From Apilactobacillus quenuiae (GTDB lineage: Bacteria; Bacillota; Bacilli; Lactobacillales; Lactobacillaceae), in the NCBI RefSeq assembly GCF_002994005.1, contig NZ_POSN01000003.1, positions 32,352 through 96,351 of the forward strand: a DNA stretch of 64,000 nt, given 5' to 3'. Of this stretch, positions 44,621-52,995 are shown piece by piece. Both the position numbers and the translations under genes were made by a program. Each line of letters starts with the position of its first letter. Within the stretch, counting starts at the first letter, position 1. The notes beneath the pieces are model-generated. The model was not told where the DNA came from. It made no database searches and saw only the letters and a program-made list of their open reading frames with translations.

Positions 44621-44648
44621 ATAATACTCTCATTATTTTTTAATGCAA
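44621..44648 (-). promoter_or_regulatory. Promoter of the small-peptide cluster
   Basis: TTGCAT (44648-44643), 16-bp spacer, TATTAT (44626-44621), about 34 bp before the first mini-gene ATG. Confidence 0.6.
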
Positions 44649-44669
44649 TAGTTATGCTCAATTTTTTAT

Positions 44670-44700
44670 AAAAAAAGAGCTGATAAATTATCAGCTCTTA
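44670..44700 (-). terminator. Terminator of the D,D-carboxypeptidase gene
   Basis: AGAGCTGATAA / TTATCAGCTCT stem with T run on the minus strand, separating dacA from the mini-gene cluster. Confidence 0.85.
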
Positions 44701-44709
44701 ATTATAGAT

Positions 44710-45696
44710 TTATTGTGCCATTGCAGGCGTGCTATCATTTGTTCTTTGTCTATTTGTATCAGTTTGATTAAAATATGGTGAATACTTATAAATAGCCTTA
44801 TACATCTTCGATTGACTATAAGCACTAAAACGATCATTTAAAGTAACAATAATTACTCGATCTTTGCCCGGCAACTGACTAGTACTTACTAAAGTATTAC
44901 CAGCTAAAGGTGTATAACCTGTCTTTAAACCATCAACATGTAGTTCAGGATAGTATCTTAATCCACCCTTCAATAATTCATTTGTATTGTGCATCCATTG
45001 ACCATTTTGTTTAGCTCTATAAAGCTTAGATGTATTTACAATATCTGGATATATTTTTAATACATTAGAAGCAATAATTCCTAAAGCTTTAGCACTAAGT
45101 TTATTGTAGGAATAATATCCACCATATCTAATTCCATATCCATATAAATCTGAGTTTTCAAGACCAGAAGCCGAAACAAAAGTTGCTTGACGACCTAATC
45201 CCCAGTCTCTAGCTTGTTGATTCATCTTCTTAATAAAGTTGGTATTAGAACCAGCAACCCATTGTCCTAAAGCAATCGCTGCACTGTTAGATGAAGCAAT
45301 AACCGTCGCACGGTACAAGTTATTCACAGTGTATTGTTTGCCTGCAACTAATTTATAACTGCCCAAAGAACGATTATGACTCATATTAGCAAGATTCTTG
45401 GGCATGGTAATCTTTTGATTCCAACCATTTCTCATACTTTGTGCTTTTTGAATTGCTAAATATAAAGTCATTAATTTAGCAGTTGAAGCTACTGGAAGTT
45501 TACTATAAGCATTTTTACGATAAAAAACATGTCCATCATTCATATCAAATGCATAAGCAGCCTTTGCAGTTTTAGCATTATTATTCATTTGAGTATTATA
45601 AGAACTAGCACTAGCAGTAATCCCATTAGCAGTAGCTCCTAAGGTCACTAAACTCAATGTAACTAATAATGTTTTTTTCATCCATTTAAAATTCAT
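44710..45696 (-). CDS. dacA: D-alanyl-D-alanine carboxypeptidase (PBP5-like)
   Basis: 328 residues with signal peptide. The serine-peptidase S11 motifs are complete: SxxK at Ser71-Lys74 (STAK), SxN at Ser135-Asn137 and KTG at 258-260. It trims pentapeptide stems of peptidoglycan. The chain ends about 50 residues after KTG (TPAMAQ), so the usual C-terminal beta domain and amphipathic membrane anchor are missing. It may be released or held by other means. Confidence 0.92.
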   Translation of the reverse strand: MNFKWMKKTLLVTLSLVTLGATANGITASASSYNTQMNNNAKTAKAAYAFDMNDGHVFYRKNAYSKLPVASTAKLMTLYLAIQKAQSMRNGWNQKITMPKNLANMSHNRSLGSYKLVAGKQYTVNNLYRATVIASSNSAAIALGQWVAGSNTNFIKKMNQQARDWGLGRQATFVSASGLENSDLYGYGIRYGGYYSYNKLSAKALGIIASNVLKIYPDIVNTSKLYRAKQNGQWMHNTNELLKGGLRYYPELHVDGLKTGYTPLAGNTLVSTSQLPGKDRVIIVTLNDRFSAYSQSKMYKAIYKYSPYFNQTDTNRQRTNDSTPAMAQ

Positions 45697-45793
45697 TACT
45701 ATGACACCTCTCTAAATATCAATACTAACTATATAGTACTATTTTTCAAGAGGTAGTGCGTTTACAAATTGTTACATTTAGGTTATTAAATAT

Positions 45794-45827
45794 TAAAAAA
45801 AGTACTGATAAATATATCAGTACTTTT
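45794..45827 (-). terminator. Terminator of pepN
   Basis: AAAAGTACTGATA / TATCAGTACTTTT perfect 13-bp stem with T-rich tail. Confidence 0.88.
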
Positions 45828-45832
45828 AGTTA

Positions 45833-48358
45833 TTATTCAGATAATTTATCATTAACTGCTTGTTGTTCTGCTTCAACTAAATCAACTCGAGTATCAATAG
45901 ATTTAGTATCCATCTTAATTTCACGAGTTAGTCCTGGATTATCAACTTTAGGACCAAAGAATTCAGTAAATTCATCAAAACGAGCACGTGTGTGGAAAAT
46001 ACCAGCAGTGACAGTAATAAATGATGCGAATTCCATATCACCACCAACTGTATCTTCTAACCATTGCCATTCGTTACGAATCCAATCCCAAGCAAATTGT
46101 TGGCCATCATTATTAGCAAGAACTCCTCTAAACCATGAACGTAAATCTTGAGGTTTAATTGTATTACTGTCTTCAAAGTTAGCAACAATGATTGCCAGTA
46201 ACTTAGGATCTTTGGTTGAAGTTAACGATGCAGCAATATCAGACTTGTAACTTGGATCAGCGGTATGACGATAATCATCTAATAAATCTTCAAACAAGTC
46301 CATATCGTTAAAGTTTCTAATCTCATTAGATAGTATCAATACACGGGTATCAGCTGGTAAACCAATTAAATCATCCTTATTAGCTTCAAAGATTGTATGG
46401 GCTTTATCCATTGTGTCTTCATTTTCAGCATATAGTGATGCATGAAGGATCAACGGACGAGTTAATTGGTCATCATTAGATTCACCATCTTTACTATCCC
46501 ATCCTAAACGTTGAACTTGATCAACACTTAATTGGTTCATAAAGTGTTTTAAGTTCTTTTCTTCTTTAGATGCTGGCTTAACAAATTTTCTTAAATTAAA
46601 TGCTAAACGGTATAATGCATCATTGACCACATTAGAATGACTATCAGCAAACTTAGATAATACTGGAATGACAGATGCATATGAAATATAACGACTTTCA
46701 GCTAATAAACGTAAGTCTTGTAAAATTTGCATTTTATCAATTGAATTTAATTCATCTGCATGTTCTAAAATATCATTCAATAATGATTCATCATATTTCA
46801 CAATAAAATGAGAGTTGTTACCGACATTAATACGGAAAGGTTTACCATTCTTTTGACGTAATTCATCATAATTACCTAAATCAACATGATTATCTTTGAA
46901 GATTTCAGGCGCTTCATCATAATTACTATTTAATGGGATTTGCCAGATACGTTCTTTATCATTACCATCACCAATAAAGAATTGTTTTTGTGTTAATTTC
47001 AAATGCCCTTCATCAACAATTGCTGAAACAACTGGATAACCAGGTTGTTCTAGCCATGATTGCATGATGTTGGCTAAATCAATTCCTGAAGCAGCACCTA
47101 ATGCATCCCACAAATCGTTACCAGTAGCATTATTATATTTATGCGCAGCAAAATAATTCTTTAATCCTGTTCTTAATGCATCATCACCGATTAAAGCTCT
47201 CACCATAACTAACATCCGAGCACCTTTAGCATAAACAATCGCTGGATCAAACAATGCATCAATTTCTGCTGGATGATTAACTTGAACATGGACTGATTGA
47301 ACCCCATCAATTGCATCTCGTTGCAAGGCTGCGGGAGCTTCTGAAGTTTGGAAAGTTTCCCAGATATGCCAATCAGGTTCTAATGCATCAACTGATACAT
47401 ATTCCATCATGTTAGCAAAACTTTCATTTAACCATAAATCATCCCACCATCTCATCGTTACTAAATCACCAAACCATTGATGAGCTAATTCATGGGTAAT
47501 AACAGTAGCCACTAATTGTTTAGTTGATAATGATGTATTATCAGGATCAATTAATAATAAGGCTTCACGATAAGTTACTAAGCCCCAGTTTTCCATTGCA
47601 CCAGCTGAAAAGTCAGGTAGTGCTAATTGCCAAGAATGTGGTAGTGGATATGGAGTTTGATAAAAGTCTTCATAAAATTCGATTGCACGTTTTGCAATAT
47701 CTAAAGCAAAATCTAATTCATTTGATTTATGGGCTTTAGTTGCAAAAACACCAACTTTAACCCCACTTTTAGTTTCAGTCATTTTACTTTGCATATCACC
47801 AAAAGCAAATGCAACTAAGTAAGTTGACATGCGAACTGTTTCGTCAAAGTAATGAACGCCATCTTCAACATTAATTTCAGGCATATTAGAAATTGCCATT
47901 TCACCTGGTTTTTCATCAAATTTAATGGCCAAATTAAATTTAGCTTTAGCTTCTGGTTCATCAACACAAGGGAATGCTTGACGTGCAAAATTAGTTTCAA
48001 ATTGAGTTCCCACTAATTCTTTAGTTTCACCATTAACTTCATAGTATGATGGATAAATGCCCATCATTGAATCAGTTAAAGTAGCAGTATATTCAATGGA
48101 AAATTCAACTGCTCCTGCGCCGGGTAACTGAATATTAATCATTTCATTATCATCATCAACATCATAAGCTAAGTCATCAGCATCTGCTTTAACGGCATTT
48201 ACTTTTAACCCTTTTTGATGAACAGAAATTTTTTGATCAGAGGCATTACCTTGAATTGTAGTTTTACCAGAAATAGTCTTTTCTTCACGATTAACATATA
48301 AATAAACATCGTAATGTTCTGGTTGGAATCGACTATATAACCTTTTAATTTGTTCCAT
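45833..48358 (-). CDS. pepN: Aminopeptidase N (M1 family, lysyl aminopeptidase)
   Basis: An 841-residue cytosolic zinc peptidase. The substrate motif GAMEN is at 253-257, the zinc site HELAH at 289-293 and a distal Glu in NESFANMMEY about 19 residues on. The ERAP1-like C-terminal domain is complete. It removes N-terminal residues from imported peptides, a main nitrogen source for lactobacilli. GGGAGG precedes the ATG. Monocistronic. Confidence 0.97.
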   Translation of the reverse strand: MEQIKRLYSRFQPEHYDVYLYVNREEKTISGKTTIQGNASDQKISVHQKGLKVNAVKADADDLAYDVDDDNEMINIQLPGAGAVEFSIEYTATLTDSMMGIYPSYYEVNGETKELVGTQFETNFARQAFPCVDEPEAKAKFNLAIKFDEKPGEMAISNMPEINVEDGVHYFDETVRMSTYLVAFAFGDMQSKMTETKSGVKVGVFATKAHKSNELDFALDIAKRAIEFYEDFYQTPYPLPHSWQLALPDFSAGAMENWGLVTYREALLLIDPDNTSLSTKQLVATVITHELAHQWFGDLVTMRWWDDLWLNESFANMMEYVSVDALEPDWHIWETFQTSEAPAALQRDAIDGVQSVHVQVNHPAEIDALFDPAIVYAKGARMLVMVRALIGDDALRTGLKNYFAAHKYNNATGNDLWDALGAASGIDLANIMQSWLEQPGYPVVSAIVDEGHLKLTQKQFFIGDGNDKERIWQIPLNSNYDEAPEIFKDNHVDLGNYDELRQKNGKPFRINVGNNSHFIVKYDESLLNDILEHADELNSIDKMQILQDLRLLAESRYISYASVIPVLSKFADSHSNVVNDALYRLAFNLRKFVKPASKEEKNLKHFMNQLSVDQVQRLGWDSKDGESNDDQLTRPLILHASLYAENEDTMDKAHTIFEANKDDLIGLPADTRVLILSNEIRNFNDMDLFEDLLDDYRHTADPSYKSDIAASLTSTKDPKLLAIIVANFEDSNTIKPQDLRSWFRGVLANNDGQQFAWDWIRNEWQWLEDTVGGDMEFASFITVTAGIFHTRARFDEFTEFFGPKVDNPGLTREIKMDTKSIDTRVDLVEAEQQAVNDKLSE

Positions 48359-48570
48359 AAAATCCTCCCGCTTTTAATCTTATTTTAATTTATTTTTAAT
48401 TATATACTATTTTATAGCACTAAGCCATTATTTATATTGTATAAGATGTATTTATCAAATGCTATTAATAACTACTAAAAAGCAATCCAAATAAATTCAG
48501 ATTGCTTTTTCCATGTATCACATAAAGATTAATATAATATCTTAATCATAGATACCTTTATTCAAGTTTA
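48359..48570. other. Intergenic region with one terminator
   Basis: This 212-nt gap holds the pepN promoter zone and the terminator at 48477-48510. No small ORF with a ribosome site was found. Confidence 0.6.
48477..48510 (-). terminator. Intrinsic terminator
   Basis: AAAAAGCAATC / GATTGCTTTTT with a 12-nt loop, downstream of the 48571 gene. Confidence 0.8.
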
Positions 48571-48876
48571 CTACATACACCCAGGAGAACCCACCATTGC
48601 CATCAAAACTAAATATGAAAATAGCATCGTAATACCTTGTCCTGCTAGAAATATACGAGAAGAAGGTGTTTTAGTATTTTTATCTAAAGCATCATGCACA
48701 ATATAGAATCCTATTAAATACATATTTGCAATCAACCAAACAATCGACATTGTGGTCCCCAATAATTCGCTAGTTTCATATAAAAGTTCTAGTTGAACTA
48801 ATAGGCCAATAATAAAAGACCAAGAAATTAATGTACATATCAGGATTTCCAAATTTTTATTCTTAATTCTATACAT
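48571..48876 (-). CDS. Hypothetical four-TM membrane protein
   Basis: 101 residues with hydrophobic segments at about 9-27, 38-60 and 75-96, perhaps one more. It ends VGSPGCM. GAGATG precedes the ATG. It lies 12 nt downstream of the next hypothetical membrane gene and probably shares its transcript. Family not recognised. Confidence 0.65.
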   Translation of the reverse strand: MYRIKNKNLEILICTLISWSFIIGLLVQLELLYETSELLGTTMSIVWLIANMYLIGFYIVHDALDKNTKTPSSRIFLAGQGITMLFSYLVLMAMVGSPGCM

Positions 48877-48888
48877 AAAAATTCATCT

Positions 48889-49314
48889 CTAATTTTTCTT
48901 ATAAATTTTCATTTTATCAATATGAAGGCTACCATTAATTGATTTAACTGTAATATCAGCAGCATTATTATTAACAAGAAAAGCCCCAGCAAAAACTTTA
49001 TTATAATAATCAACTTCACCGTTGATTTTAGCTTTAAATGTTTTATGATTAGCTAAATATTTTCTAGTGTATGTATTATTTAATGCATGTCTGTTTACAC
49101 CATCAGAATTAAGTTCTTGATTAACAGTTGATTCGGCTTGATATTGTACAATTTGAAATGATCCGACAATATACATTACGTAAGATGCAAATAAAGTACA
49201 AATTAAAAGTAACGTTCCTAAAGCAAAGTGATGACCTTTATACAAAAAACACACCATGAAAAAAAGAAACAATAATACAATTGTTACACATGAAACAAAA
49301 ATAATATAATCAAT
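48889..49314 (-). CDS. Hypothetical membrane protein with external domain, apparent AUU start
   Basis: 141 residues if started at ATT 49314. Two N-terminal membrane segments (about 2-25 and 30-52) are followed by an external domain of about 85 residues ending in beta-like strands (ADITVKSINGSLHIDKMKIY). AAAGGAGAG lies 7-9 nt before the ATT, while the in-frame TTG 49272 and ATG 49257 have no ribosome site and would cut into TM1. An out-of-frame TTG beside the ATT would make only a nine-residue leader. Family not recognised. Confidence 0.6.
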   Translation of the reverse strand: MDYIIFVSCVTIVLLFLFFMVCFLYKGHHFALGTLLLICTLFASYVMYIVGSFQIVQYQAESTVNQELNSDGVNRHALNNTYTRKYLANHKTFKAKINGEVDYYNKVFAGAFLVNNNAADITVKSINGSLHIDKMKIYKKN

Positions 49315-49368
49315 ATTTTATCTCTCCTTTAGAAATTACATTAGTTTAAATATAAATATTGGTCAAAC

Positions 49369-49923
49369 TTACATTTTCTTAATAGCATCGTAAACTATTT
49401 TACTAATTTCTTTTGAACTTTCTGGTTCTTTCTTCATTAACCAACGACTAATAATATTCATATAGCCACCAATAAAGAAGTTAAGTACATATTGTATTTT
49501 TTCATCATCATTGTTAATATGCCAAGGCATATCAACATTTTTATAAATACTTTTAAGATTAGCTGATGATTTTAGAAATAGATTAAAAAATAAGCCTTGC
49601 TTGATTAAAGTTCTAGTTTCATCCCTTTTATTCCAAAAAAATTCAAAAAATGTTTGTAAAACCATATCGAATGATATTTTCTTATTACTAGTTATCAAAT
49701 TATTTAACTCAGCAAAATATTCATTGATTGTCTCATTATAGTAATAATCTAATAAATCATTTTTATTTTTAAAATATCGGTAAAAAGTTCTGCGAGCTAA
49801 ATCAGCTTTATCAGAAATATTGGTAACTGTAATGTCATCATAATCCCCTTCATTCATTAGTTGAAATAAAGATTTTATTAACCATGTTTTAGACATTTCT
49901 GAAACTTTTTCTTTTCCATTCAT
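49369..49923 (-). CDS. TetR-family regulator of the divergent exporter
   Basis: 184 residues. The N-terminal TetR helix-turn-helix is at about 10-58 (MNEGDYDDITVTNISDKA, RRTFYRYFKNKNDLLDYYY). The C-terminal ligand domain resembles the TetR_C_33-type regulators of lactobacilli. AAGGAG precedes the ATG. It diverges from a DHA2 exporter with an inverted repeat between, so it is most likely a drug-responsive repressor. Confidence 0.88.
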   Translation of the reverse strand: MNGKEKVSEMSKTWLIKSLFQLMNEGDYDDITVTNISDKADLARRTFYRYFKNKNDLLDYYYNETINEYFAELNNLITSNKKISFDMVLQTFFEFFWNKRDETRTLIKQGLFFNLFLKSSANLKSIYKNVDMPWHINNDDEKIQYVLNFFIGGYMNIISRWLMKKEPESSKEISKIVYDAIKKM

Positions 49924-49941
49924 ATATTTTTTCTCCTTATT

Positions 49942-50043
49942 ATGTCACACAAGTCACTAAATTGTGGCACTTATGCTGATTATATTGACTTAATTTATTA
50001 ACGACATTATAGTTAAAAATGAATTGATACACAAGTGTGACAT
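49942..50043. promoter_or_regulatory. Exporter promoter and candidate TetR half-sites
   Basis: Promoter TTGACT (49985-49990), 17-bp spacer, TATAGT (50008-50013) for the exporter. ATGTCACAC (49942-49950) and GTGTGACAT (50035-50043) form a perfect 9-bp inverted repeat flanking it. Spacing of 84 bp suggests two separate sites or looping. Confidence 0.55.
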
Positions 50044-50107
50044 TGATGCGCATCTGAGTTTTTACACATGTATAAATTCAAAATGAATTAAAAAAGAGGT
50101 TATCAAT

Positions 50108-51853
50108 ATGATAAAGAAAAAATTCATTTTGCCAGTTTTAATGTTAGCCACCATATTGTGTATGATGGATGTTTCAATAATGACTATTTTGTTACCAGAT
50201 ATTCAAACAGCTTTTAATCAAAGTTTAGAAAATTTATCATGGACCATCAATGTATATACCATTGTCTTTGCAACATTAATCATTCCTTTTGGTAGATTAG
50301 CAGAAAAAATCGGACAAAATAAATTTGTATTTATTGGTTTAATTGTATTTGGAACTGGATCTTTTCTATCAGGTTTTTCATCAAATTTACCAATCATGTT
50401 ATGTGCTAGAATCATTCAAAGTGTTGGTGCTGCAGCTATTATTCCGACTAGCATGGTCATTGGTATTTCACATTTTAGTGTTAAAAATAGAAATAAAGTG
50501 GTTGCTGCACTTGCCGGTTCCCAAGGACTAGCAGTAGCAATTGGACCAAGTTTTGGTGGTACTATTGCTCAATATTTAAGTTGGCGTTGGGCATTTTACA
50601 TCAATGTACCACTAGTAATAATTGCTTTAATTATTTTTGCATGCATCTTACCAATGCATAATGAAAAAACCAATAATGCAAAAATTGATTATATTGGTTC
50701 CATTTTAAGTATGATAACTCTATTTGCATTGTCACTTGGCTTAGTGCAAGGCAACAACTGGGGTTGGTCGTCTTTATTAACTATTTCTCTATTCATAGGA
50801 TCAGCTGGAGCATTTATTTTGTTTCTTATTGTTGAACTAAAGAGTTCCCATCCTATGATTGATATGTATTTGTTTAAAAGTAGAAACTTTAACGGTGCAA
50901 GTTTAGCTTTAATTTTAGCTAACTTCTTATTAGGTGGCTTTGCCGCACTAATTCCAACTTTTTTAACTAGAATTCATGGTCAAAGTGAACTAAACGCCGC
51001 TTTACTGATTACTCCATATTCAATTGCTGTAATGTTTGCTACCATTATTTCATCACTATTAGTTAAAAAATTAAATAAAAAGTTATTTATCGGTGCTGGA
51101 TTTATAATGATTGCCATTGGATACTACTTTCTATCTATAATGAATGTAAGCAAAAACTACCATCAATTATTAATTGGTGCGATCGTCTTAGGTATAGGTT
51201 ATGGAATGGTTGCTGCAACCGCAAATATTTTGGCAGTTGCAGATTTTAAAGGCAGCTTATTGACTAGTTCACAAAGTGTAGCTAATGTTTTAAGACAAGT
51301 CGGAATCGTCCTAGCCATAGCTACATTTATGACAGTATTATCAGGAAACGTTAGAAATGCTAAACAAAACACACTTAACTACGCTAAAAGCCAAGTTACT
51401 AATCTAAATTTGTCCACCGCTATTCAAAAAAAAATTAATCATAAGTTAGAACATAAACTAAATCCTAATAGTAATAATGTCACTAACGTTAAAAATTCAG
51501 TATCTTTTAATGGCGAAAGAATATCACAAAAACAACGTGAAGCAAAAATTAACGATGTTTATAACGAAAAACTTGTATTAATTGCATTCAAAAATAACAT
51601 TCCAGAAAGTAAAATTCCTCAAGCGATGAAAACAAAGTTAAAGGGAATAATTGCACAAAAAGTTAATCAAAAAATTAATGAGACCTTACGAAAGGATAAT
51701 CATAAAATAAATAACTTATTGCACAAAATTAAGCATCATGCAAAGCATCAATTGAATAAATCCTTCTTAGATGTTTATAAGGTTATGCTATCAATCCCTA
51801 TTATTTCATTGTTAGTTGTTCCAATATTCAAATTTAATAAGAAAAAATATTAA
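50108..51853 (+). CDS. DHA2-family MFS drug exporter, paralogue with large loop
   Basis: 581 residues, 14 membrane segments. TM1 CMMDVSIMTILLPDIQ, motif A GRLAEKIGQNKFV, motif C near GLAVAIGPSFGGTIA. As in 5636-7330, an external loop of about 140 residues rich in Lys, Asn and His separates TM13 and TM14 (from SGNVRNAKQ to KSFLDVYKVM). Regulated by the divergent TetR. Probably exports cationic or amphipathic toxins; substrate unknown. Confidence 0.93.
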   Translation: MIKKKFILPVLMLATILCMMDVSIMTILLPDIQTAFNQSLENLSWTINVYTIVFATLIIPFGRLAEKIGQNKFVFIGLIVFGTGSFLSGFSSNLPIMLCARIIQSVGAAAIIPTSMVIGISHFSVKNRNKVVAALAGSQGLAVAIGPSFGGTIAQYLSWRWAFYINVPLVIIALIIFACILPMHNEKTNNAKIDYIGSILSMITLFALSLGLVQGNNWGWSSLLTISLFIGSAGAFILFLIVELKSSHPMIDMYLFKSRNFNGASLALILANFLLGGFAALIPTFLTRIHGQSELNAALLITPYSIAVMFATIISSLLVKKLNKKLFIGAGFIMIAIGYYFLSIMNVSKNYHQLLIGAIVLGIGYGMVAATANILAVADFKGSLLTSSQSVANVLRQVGIVLAIATFMTVLSGNVRNAKQNTLNYAKSQVTNLNLSTAIQKKINHKLEHKLNPNSNNVTNVKNSVSFNGERISQKQREAKINDVYNEKLVLIAFKNNIPESKIPQAMKTKLKGIIAQKVNQKINETLRKDNHKINNLLHKIKHHAKHQLNKSFLDVYKVMLSIPIISLLVVPIFKFNKKKY

Positions 51854-51862
51854 ATAAATATT

Positions 51863-52030
51863 TTAGTTATTGATTAACAATTGCCTCACTAAAAATAATC
51901 CTAAGGAAAGTGATATAAAGCTTCTAAAATAAGCATTCCAATCAACGCTCATGCATCCTAATAATTGATAGCTAATGAATGTTACTATCAAAAAAACAAA
52001 GAATTTAAATAATTTTGTTTTTATTTTCAT
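51863..52030 (-). CDS. 55-residue single-pass or two-pass membrane peptide
   Basis: ATG at 52030 with GAGGAGAT 7-10 nt upstream; 55 codons. The basic start MKIKTKLFKFF leads into a hydrophobic segment (about 9-25) and a C-terminal hydrophobic stretch (FRSFISLSLGLFLVRQLL), with a short C-M-S-V-D-W-N turn between. The gene ends just after the exporter stop on the other strand. Family unknown. Confidence 0.6.
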   Translation of the reverse strand: MKIKTKLFKFFVFLIVTFISYQLLGCMSVDWNAYFRSFISLSLGLFLVRQLLINN

Positions 52031-52149
52031 CTAATATCTCCTCAAATTATATATATTTCTTATATTTTATAATTAAATGCAAAGCCGTAAAATATTATAT
52101 AAGTTGAGAAATATACCAAAAACATTTTGAAAAAAGCATATAATATAGT

Positions 52150-52187
52150 AAAAAGGTGAAAAGAATTATATTCTTTCCACCTTTTTT
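52150..52187 (-). terminator. Terminator of the matrixin gene
   Basis: AAAAAGGTGAAAAGAA / TTCTTTCCACCTTTTT with one mismatch and 5-nt loop. Confidence 0.85.
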
Positions 52188-52188
52188 A

Positions 52189-52827
52189 TTAGTTTAATTG
52201 ATCTTTATAGTAATGTTGTAAAGTGCGTTTTTCATAATTACCTAGTTTAAATTCATGGGTACGAATACTATCAGCATGCATAATAAAGTAGCGATGATGA
52301 ATTTGACGACTGTCATGATCAAAGCCTAATGCATGTCCCATTTCATGAGTAGCAATTTGTGAATTAGTCTTTGATGAATTAAAGAAAGTAGTTCCAGTAA
52401 GATAACATGTAACGTTACGTCCGTCATTATCAAAATGACTAATTGTCATTCCTTCTACTTGTTGACTATCAGATTCTGGTAAATCATCATTTGCATCATC
52501 ATAAGGATTATCAACATGTAGATTAATCACTGTAGCTTTACCATCATGTTTATTAGGAACAATCTTAATAACACCTAAACGGTTCCAATTTTTAATTGCA
52601 TTTTGCCAAATCTTTTTTTGTGCTGCATATTGATAACCTGAATATTGATAATAAACTTCATGATTACTATTTAGTCGTAATTGAGTTGGCTGGGCAGCAG
52701 TATCAGCTGATACTTGTTGTTGTGACCAAGGTGCTAACTTAGCAGATGCTTCTGTTTTGTTGCTATTATAAGCAAAAACAGATGCAGTGCCCACTGCGAT
52801 AAATAAAGCTATAATGATTTTCTTCAT
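52189..52827 (-). CDS. Secreted matrixin-type zinc metalloprotease
   Basis: 212 residues with an N-terminal signal/anchor segment (2-20). The metzincin zinc site HEMGHALGFDH supplies His161, His165 and His171 with Glu162, and the Met-turn is IMHAD (Met183). The propeptide is short and there is no haemopexin domain. It would cleave external proteins or surface proteins. The ribosome site GGGAGA is about 12 nt from the ATG. Confidence 0.88.
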   Translation of the reverse strand: MKKIIIALFIAVGTASVFAYNSNKTEASAKLAPWSQQQVSADTAAQPTQLRLNSNHEVYYQYSGYQYAAQKKIWQNAIKNWNRLGVIKIVPNKHDGKATVINLHVDNPYDDANDDLPESDSQQVEGMTISHFDNDGRNVTCYLTGTTFFNSSKTNSQIATHEMGHALGFDHDSRQIHHRYFIMHADSIRTHEFKLGNYEKRTLQHYYKDQLN

Positions 52828-52956
52828 GGTATGATTTTTTCTCCCTATTTTAATATAAATAAATAATTAACATTTTATTATATTAAGATTATTTGTATAA
52901 CAATAATCATAATACCACAAGTGCAATTGCTTGACAATCAGATATAAATATGAATA

Positions 52957-52988
52957 TAAAAAGACACTTACAAAATAAGTTCCTTTTC
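52957..52988 (-). terminator. Weak terminator after pgi
   Basis: Imperfect hairpin AAAGGAACTTA / TAAGTGTCTTT with T-rich tail on the minus strand. Confidence 0.55.
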
Positions 52989-52995
52989 AAAAATA

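Noticed and set aside
45756-46151. Open frame antisense to the end of pepN
   Set aside because: No ribosome site and low-complexity product; it is a shadow of the pepN coding frame.
50046-50055. GATGCGCATC palindrome in the exporter leader as operator
   Set aside because: Only 10 bp, downstream of the promoter, and no second copy was found; the 9-bp inverted repeat flanking the promoter is a better candidate.
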